From CAYZXT01 sp964482515 (GTDB taxonomy: Bacteria; Elusimicrobiota; Elusimicrobia; FEN-1173), in the NCBI GenBank assembly GCA_964482515.1, contig CAYZXT010000049.1:1-17634 (forward strand): a stretch of DNA of 17,634 nucleotides. Reading direction: 5' to 3'. This document shows positions 12,868-17,634 of the stretch, one piece after another; within the stretch, counting starts at the first letter, position 1; every line of letters starts with the position of its first letter. Under the pieces are notes generated by a model, which searched no databases, had not been told where the DNA came from, and was given only the letters and a program-made list of their open reading frames with translations. The position numbers and the translations under genes are program-made.

Positions 12868-14052
12868 ATGTCTCGATCTTCCCTCTCTTACCTTCAAGCC
12901 GCGGAAAATCATTTGCAGCGCGACCAGCCTGCACGGGCCCTCCCTTTATTGACCAAGTCCCTGCGTTCCAACCCTGATCGCTTCCTCCGCGCCGAAATCC
13001 TTTGGAAGCGCGCCGAGTCCCTGCGCGCGCTGGGGGAATTCCGTACGGCCCTGGCGGATTACTGGGCGGCGCACAAGCTTTACCGGTTGTGCGGCGTCGG
13101 CAGCGAGCGGTTGCGGACGTTGCTCGGCGCGAGCGGCTGTCTCCGGATCTTGGGACGCTTCGACGAGGCGGCGCGGATGTGGCGGGACGTTTCCCGGATG
13201 GATTTTTTCAAACAAGCCGATCCCTCGCCGGAAGAAATCCGACTGGAACGCGCTCTTGTGGAACGCGGCGCCGGGCGGTTGGCCGGGGCGCGGGCGATCC
13301 TCTTGAAATGTCTGCGCGGCCTGAAAAAAACCGGCGACGTGGAAACGCTGCGCCACGTCTGGTGGGCCCTCGGGGGGACGGAGCGCTTCCTCGGGAATTA
13401 CCGCGCGGCCCTCGCCGCCTATCAACGGGCGGAAACGCTGGCGCGGCGGCTGAAAGATCCGTCGGGCGAGGCTTACGCGCTCTGCGGCCAGGCCGGGTGC
13501 CTGCGCATCCTGGGCGACGGGAAAAGCTCTTTCAAAAAATATCGGCGCGCCCATCAAATATTCCGCCGCACGGGCGATCCCTTCGGCCAGGCCTACGGCT
13601 ATTGCGGCATGGGGAATTCCCTCCGCGCCTACGGCGACGCCGCCCGCGCCCTGCCGCTCTACAAAAAATCCCACGACCTCTACCGCAAGGTGGGCGACGA
13701 AGGGAGTTTGGCCTTCGCGCTGTGGGGAATGGGCGGAAGCCTGCGCCGCTTGAAAAAGTTTTCCCTGGCGGCGGCGCGCTACAAGCAGGCGCTTGGGATT
13801 TTCCGTCAGGTGAAGGACGCCCGCGGCGAAGTGATGGCACTTTTGGGGTTGGCCTGCGTTGGAAAAGAGTGGGGCGAGGACGTGGCCGCGGAGAGATTTC
13901 TGGGACAGGCGGTCCGCGCGGCTGTCCGCGAAAAGCTTCCCTACGAACGGACGCTGGCCGAATGGGTCCGCCGTCCGGAAAGCGCAGCGTCCCGCTTCAA
14001 GCGATTCGGCGTGGCCGCGGAAGCGGTGAAGCGATGGAAAGACCTTCCGTAA
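12868..14052 (+). CDS. Tetratricopeptide-repeat protein, function unknown
   Basis: A 394-residue soluble protein built of TPR helix pairs. From about residue 168 the repeats recur at exactly 40 residues (units starting near 168, 208, 248, 288 and 328). Each begins with small residues plus Gly (ALGGTERFLGN, CGQAGCLRILGD, CGMGNSLRAYGD, WGMGGSLRRLKK). Each then has a second helix with A..Y..A, and ends in GD or KD before the next helix. Units near 88 and earlier are more degenerate. There is no signal peptide, membrane segment or enzymatic domain. The 40-residue period is like TPRs of scaffold and signalling proteins rather than the standard 34. The ATG has no clear ribosome site; an odd hairpin leader precedes it. 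The 3' end overlaps the AlkD-like gene by 19 bases, so the two are probably made together. A scaffold or partner-binding role is the safe guess. Confidence 0.82.
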   Translation: MSRSSLSYLQAAENHLQRDQPARALPLLTKSLRSNPDRFLRAEILWKRAESLRALGEFRTALADYWAAHKLYRLCGVGSERLRTLLGASGCLRILGRFDEAARMWRDVSRMDFFKQADPSPEEIRLERALVERGAGRLAGARAILLKCLRGLKKTGDVETLRHVWWALGGTERFLGNYRAALAAYQRAETLARRLKDPSGEAYALCGQAGCLRILGDGKSSFKKYRRAHQIFRRTGDPFGQAYGYCGMGNSLRAYGDAARALPLYKKSHDLYRKVGDEGSLAFALWGMGGSLRRLKKFSLAAARYKQALGIFRQVKDARGEVMALLGLACVGKEWGEDVAAERFLGQAVRAAVREKLPYERTLAEWVRRPESAASRFKRFGVAAEAVKRWKDLP

Positions 14053-14783
14053 AGAAATCTCCCGCCTCACCACGTTTCACCGTCCGGGAAATCCTCGCCC
14101 GCTTCAAGGAACTGCGCAATCCCCGGAACATTGCGGGCATGGCGCGGTTCGGCATAGACACGGAGAAATGTTTCGGCGTGCCGATCCCCGTGTTGCGCGG
14201 CATGGCGAAGGAGATCGGGCGGGACCAGGCGCTCTCGCTTGAGCTTTGGAGCACCGGCGTTCACGAGGCCCGGCTGTTGGCCGGGTTCATCGGCGATCCC
14301 GCGCGGGTCACGGAGCGCCAGATGGACCGCTGGGCGAAGGACTTCAACTCCTGGGACATCTGCGACCAGGTCTGCAGCAACCTCTTCGATCCGACGCCCT
14401 TCGCCCACGCCAAAGCCATGGAGTGGAGCCGGCGGGAGGAAGAGTTCGTCCGGCGCGCGGGGTACGTGATGATGGCGGCCCTGGCCGTCCACGACAAGAA
14501 GTCGGCGGACGAACGCTTCCTTCCCTTCCTGGCGCGGATCCGGGAAGGCGCGGACGACGACCGGAACTTCGTGCGGAAGGCCGTGAACTGGGCGCTGCGG
14601 CAGATCGGCAAACGGAACGTGGCTTTGCGCGCCCGCGCGGTTAAAACGGCGGAAGCGATCCGGAAGGACGGGTCCAGGGCCGGACGCTGGATCGCGGCGG
14701 ACGCCCTGCGGGAGCTGGAATCGGAAGCGGTGGTCGGCAGGCTCCGCGCGCGGGCGGCGAGGGCCGCCAAAACCCCCGCTTAA
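14034..14783 (+). CDS. AlkD-like DNA alkylation repair protein (HEAT-like repeats)
   Basis: A 249-residue protein of the DNA alkylation repair (AlkC/AlkD, HEAT-like repeat) family, which removes alkylated bases such as 3- and 7-alkyl purines. Matching features: GVPIPVLRGMAKEIG and HEARLLAGFI near the N terminus; SWDICDQVC, where W107 and D111 match in spacing the catalytic-cleft Trp and Asp of AlkD; FVRRAGYVMMAALAVHDK, with an Arg near 140; and NFVRKAVNWALRQIGKRN, with W186 as the further Trp. The lysine/arginine-rich C-terminal tail would suit DNA binding. The start is ATG 14034, inside the end of the TPR gene (19-base overlap, GGAAGCGG upstream); the frame is open far upstream only as a shadow. 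No terminator is visible in the ~40 bases before the gltB promoter. Confidence 0.9.
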   Translation: MERPSVKKSPASPRFTVREILARFKELRNPRNIAGMARFGIDTEKCFGVPIPVLRGMAKEIGRDQALSLELWSTGVHEARLLAGFIGDPARVTERQMDRWAKDFNSWDICDQVCSNLFDPTPFAHAKAMEWSRREEEFVRRAGYVMMAALAVHDKKSADERFLPFLARIREGADDDRNFVRKAVNWALRQIGKRNVALRARAVKTAEAIRKDGSRAGRWIAADALRELESEAVVGRLRARAARAAKTPA

Positions 14784-14817
14784 ATAGGAGCGAATTCCTT
14801 TTCATCGCCGGAAAATT

Positions 14818-14826
14818 TGTTATAAT
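14818..14826 (+). promoter_or_regulatory. Extended -10 promoter for gltB
   Basis: TG-T-TATAAT: a perfect TATAAT (14821-14826) with the extended -10 TG at 14818-14819. No good -35 box is seen, as is allowed for extended -10 promoters. The predicted start is near 14833, giving a leader of ~90 bases that contains a short ORF. Confidence 0.65.
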
Positions 14827-14843
14827 CTCTGGCAATTCTCTAC

Positions 14844-14912
14844 ATGAAACCTCGCTGGGCGACCCACCTCAATGACGCGGTGGCAGCACTGGGGATGTAC
14901 CGTCATATCTAA
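14844..14912 (+). CDS. Possible 22-codon upstream ORF in the gltB leader
   Basis: An ATG at 14844 opens a 22-codon frame (beginning MKPRW, ending MYRHI) that stops with TAA at 14910-14912. It starts ~11 bases after the predicted transcription start and has no visible ribosome site. Its stop codon overlaps the gltB ribosome site AAAAGGA (14911-14917), a layout that could couple translation of the two. It contains no run of one amino acid, so classic leader-peptide attenuation is not evident. It could also be chance. Confidence 0.3.
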   Translation: MKPRWATHLNDAVAALGMYRHI

Positions 14913-14921
14913 AAGGACGAC

Positions 14922-17634
14922 ATGAAAGAGCAGCCTCCCAAACAGGGTCTGTACGACCCCTTATACGAAAAAGACGCCTGCGGCATCGGCTTCGTCGTCA
15001 ATATCAAGGGAAAGAAGTCCCATGATATCGTGTCGAACGCCATCACCGTCCTGGAAAACCTCACCCACCGCGGCGCCTGCGGCTGCGAATCCAACACGGG
15101 CGACGGCGCGGGCATCCTGTTCCAGATCCCCCACAAGTTTTTCCTGAAGGTCGCGCCCAAGGACAACATCAAGCTGCCCGAGCCGGGACAATACGGCGTC
15201 GGCATGATCTACCTGCCCAAGGACGCGGCGGCGCGCGCGGACTCCGAGAAGAAGTTCGAAGCCATCATCAAACAGGAAGGCCAGACGGTTCTGGGCTGGC
15301 GCACCGTGCCGACCGACAACTCCTCCCTCGGCAACACCGCCAAGGCCGGTGAGCCGTTCATCCGCCAGATTTTCATCGGCAAGAGCGCCGTTCTGAAAGA
15401 TGACCTCGCCTTCGAGCGCAAGCTTTACGTCATCCGCAAGCTGGCCGAACACTCCATCAGGGTGATGGACGCCAACGGCTCCAACCAGTTCTACGTTCCG
15501 AGCCTTTCCAGCCGGACCATCGTCTACAAAGGAATGCTGCTCTCCGAGCAGATGAACCCCTATTACCCGGACCTGAAGGACAAGGACCTGGAGTCCGCCC
15601 TGGCTTTGGTCCATTCCCGTTTTTCGACGAACACTTTCCCGAACTGGAACCGCGCCCACCCGTACCGCTACATCATCCACAACGGCGAGATCAACACGCT
15701 CCGCGGCAACATCAACTGGATGCACGCGCGGCAGGCGCTCTGCGAGTCTCCGCTCTTCGGCGAGGACTTGAAGCGCATCCTCCCCGTGGTGGACACCGAC
15801 GGCTCCGACTCATCCATGTTCGACAACGTCTTGGAATTCCTCGTGCTGACCGGCCGCTCGCTGCCCCACGCCATGATGATGATGATCCCCGAGCCCTGGG
15901 AGAACCACCAGCAGATGTCGGACGAGAAGAAAGCCTTCTACGAATACCATTCCTGCCTGATGGAGCCCTGGGACGGCCCCGCGTCCATCGGCTTCACGGA
16001 CGGCACCATGGTCGGCGCCACGCTGGACCGCAACGGCCTGCGGCCCTCGCGCTATTACGTGACCAAGGACGACGTGGTTGTCCTCGCCTCGGAAGTCGGC
16101 GTGCTGGACATCCCGCCGGAGCGCATCCTCTACAAGGGCCGCCTGCAGCCGGGCCGCATGCTTTTGATCGACACCAAGGAAGGCCGCATCGTTTCCGACG
16201 AGGAGATCAAGGAAAAGATCGCCCGGGAGCATCCGTACCGGGAATGGCTCGACAAAGACCGCATCCCCATGGACAAGCTCCCTCGGATCCCTGAGATGCA
16301 CCCGGAAACGGACCACGACAAGATCCTGCAGCAGCAACAGGCCTTCGGCTACACCTTCGAGGACCAGCGCGTGCTGCTGGAGCCCATGGCGAAGAGCGGC
16401 GTGGAGCCCGTCGGTTCCATGGGCACGGACACGCCCCTGGCCGTCCTGTCCAACAAGCCCCACCTGCTCTACAACTATTTCCACCAGCTGTTCGCGCAGG
16501 TCACCAACCCGCCCATCGATTGCATCCGCGAGGAGATCATCACCTCCGGCGAGACCACGATCGGCTCCGAAGGGAACCTGCTGAACCCGACGCCGGAAAG
16601 CTGCCGGATGATCGAGCTCCACTCGCCGATCCTCGGCAACGAGGAGCTGGAGAAGCTCCGCCGCGTGAAGCGCGAGGGCTTCAAGTCCGTCACGCTGCCG
16701 ATCCATTTCGACCCCAAGTCCGGCGGCAAGGGCCTGGAGAAGGCCCTCGACCAATTGTTCGCGGCCGCGGACAAGGAGATCAAGAACGGCGCCAACATCC
16801 TGATCCTCTCCGACGTGGGCGTCAACGAGACCAAGGCGCCGATCCCCGCCATGCTCGCGGTATCGGGCCTGCACCACCACTTGATCCGCAACGGCACGCG
16901 CACGAAGGTCGGCCTGGTGCTGGAGTCCGGCGAGCCGCGGAGCGTGCACCACTTCGCCGCGCTCATCGGCTACGGCTGCGCGGCCATCAACCCCTATCTC
17001 GCCTTCGAGTCCCTGGACGACATGATCCGGCAGAACATGCTGCTGGACATCAGCTACCGGGACGCGGTGAAGAAATATTCCAAGGCCGCCTTCAAGGGCG
17101 TGGTGAAGACCATCTCCAAGATGGGCCTTTCCACGATCCAGAGCTACCGCGGCGCCCAGATCTTCGAGGCCCTCGGCCTCTCCAAGGACGTCATCGACAA
17201 ATATTTCAGCTGGACGCCTTCCCGCATCGGCGGCGTCGACATCGGCGTCATCGCCGAGGAAGTCCGCCGCCGGCACGAGCACGCTTTCCCGGACCGCCGG
17301 GTCAACGGCCACACGCTGGACGTGGGCGGCAATTATCAATGGCGCAAGGAAGGCGAGTTCCACCTCTTCAACCCGGAGACCGTGCACAAGCTGCAGTACG
17401 CGGTCCGCGCCGGCAACTATAAAACGTTCCAGGAATATTCCAAGGCGGTCGACGACCAGTCCAAGAACTACTGCACGCTGCGCGGCCTGATGGAATTCAA
17501 GCAGGACCGGAAGCCCGTCCCCATCGACGAAGTGGAATCGGTGGACGACATCTGCAAGCGCTTTAAGTCCGGCGCCATGTCCTACGGATCGATCTCCCAG
17601 GAAGCCCACGAGTCCCTGGCCATCGCCATGAACC
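14922..17634 (+). CDS. gltB: Glutamate synthase large subunit, N-terminal ~900 residues (3' truncated)
   Basis: Glutamate synthase transfers the amide of glutamine to 2-oxoglutarate, giving two glutamates (cytoplasm; ammonia assimilation with glutamine synthetase). 904 codons are visible and the frame is still open at the window edge; the full protein is ~1500 residues. After a 19-residue propeptide comes the Ntn-type nucleophile C20 (KDACGIGFVV), then the glutaminase domain with THRGACGCESNTGDGAGIL, HSRFSTNTFPNW, HNGEINTLRGNINWM and the long DRNGLRPSRY region. The central domain follows (SNKPHLLYNYFHQLFAQVTNPPID is its conserved entry, cited in part: LFAQVTNPPID). The start of the FMN-binding synthase domain, with SGAMSYGSIS, is near the end. 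The ATG has AAAAGGA five bases upstream. A partner gltD gene would be sought downstream. Confidence 0.97.
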   Translation, partial: MKEQPPKQGLYDPLYEKDACGIGFVVNIKGKKSHDIVSNAITVLENLTHRGACGCESNTGDGAGILFQIPHKFFLKVAPKDNIKLPEPGQYGVGMIYLPKDAAARADSEKKFEAIIKQEGQTVLGWRTVPTDNSSLGNTAKAGEPFIRQIFIGKSAVLKDDLAFERKLYVIRKLAEHSIRVMDANGSNQFYVPSLSSRTIVYKGMLLSEQMNPYYPDLKDKDLESALALVHSRFSTNTFPNWNRAHPYRYIIHNGEINTLRGNINWMHARQALCESPLFGEDLKRILPVVDTDGSDSSMFDNVLEFLVLTGRSLPHAMMMMIPEPWENHQQMSDEKKAFYEYHSCLMEPWDGPASIGFTDGTMVGATLDRNGLRPSRYYVTKDDVVVLASEVGVLDIPPERILYKGRLQPGRMLLIDTKEGRIVSDEEIKEKIAREHPYREWLDKDRIPMDKLPRIPEMHPETDHDKILQQQQAFGYTFEDQRVLLEPMAKSGVEPVGSMGTDTPLAVLSNKPHLLYNYFHQLFAQVTNPPIDCIREEIITSGETTIGSEGNLLNPTPESCRMIELHSPILGNEELEKLRRVKREGFKSVTLPIHFDPKSGGKGLEKALDQLFAAADKEIKNGANILILSDVGVNETKAPIPAMLAVSGLHHHLIRNGTRTKVGLVLESGEPRSVHHFAALIGYGCAAINPYLAFESLDDMIRQNMLLDISYRDAVKKYSKAAFKGVVKTISKMGLSTIQSYRGAQIFEALGLSKDVIDKYFSWTPSRIGGVDIGVIAEEVRRRHEHAFPDRRVNGHTLDVGGNYQWRKEGEFHLFNPETVHKLQYAVRAGNYKTFQEYSKAVDDQSKNYCTLRGLMEFKQDRKPVPIDEVESVDDICKRFKSGAMSYGSISQEAHESLAIAMN

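Noticed and set aside
13002..14033. Upstream extension of the AlkD-like frame, as if a large fusion protein
   Set aside because: It lies entirely within the TPR gene in another frame, with Arg/Gly-rich shadow composition. AlkD similarity starts at ATG 14034.
14833..14921. Glutamine-type riboswitch in the gltB leader
   Set aside because: The characteristic conserved sequence of the glnA RNA motif is not present as far as I can see by eye.
15810..17609. Open frame of ~600 codons on the - strand
   Set aside because: It is antisense to gltB, whose + strand translation is conserved throughout. Long antisense frames are expected from strong third-position GC bias.
1..17634. CRISPR arrays, insertion sequences, tRNA or rRNA genes
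   Set aside because: No regularly spaced direct repeats, transposase-like frames with terminal repeats, or tRNA/rRNA signatures were seen on either strand.

Overview
The window (17.6 kb, GC-rich, roughly 60% G+C by eye) is a densely packed piece of a bacterial chromosome. All convincing genes lie on the + strand. Gene content fits a Gram-negative-type facultative anaerobe capable of partial denitrification. I cannot fix the taxon from sequence alone. A 10-base run of N at 1361-1370 shows that this is a scaffold with an unresolved gap, possibly from a metagenome.

Region 1 (1-7272) is a nitrogen-oxide respiration and nitrosative-stress block of nine head-to-tail genes with gaps of no more than about 25 bases or small overlaps. 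In order they are: the C-terminal end of a quinol-type nitric oxide reductase (norB), a small c-type cytochrome, copper nitrite reductase (nirK), a Cys-rich DGC-domain protein, a hemerythrin-like protein, a B12-binding-type radical SAM protein, NnrS, a radical SAM/SPASM protein, and a YgbA-type 'nitrous oxide-stimulated promoter' protein. NirK makes NO from nitrite and NorB reduces NO to N2O. The others look like electron supply, NO sensing or protection, and repair functions. The two radical SAM proteins and the DGC protein have no assigned function here and are the most interesting unknowns. No promoter or regulator for this block is visible, so its control lies upstream of the window.

Region 2 (7273-8480) is a single-gene unit: a good -35/-10 promoter, a strong ribosome site, glyceraldehyde-3-phosphate dehydrogenase (gap) and a clear intrinsic terminator. 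Region 3 (8481-11741) holds a membrane class III nucleotide cyclase with a HAMP domain and a metallo-beta-lactamase-fold hydrolase, each with its own likely promoter. A terminator hairpin follows.

Region 4 (11675-12789) is the rplM-rpsI ribosomal protein operon (L13, S9). An extended -10 promoter sits upstream of the terminator-like hairpin, so the hairpin may be an attenuator. The operon ends at a strong terminator. Region 5 (12790-14783) contains a structured-looking leader, a TPR protein with exact 40-residue repeats and an overlapping AlkD-like DNA glycosylase gene. Region 6 (14784 to the end) is an extended -10 promoter, a 22-codon upstream ORF whose stop overlaps the next ribosome site, and the 5' part of the glutamate synthase large subunit gene (gltB), which runs off the window.
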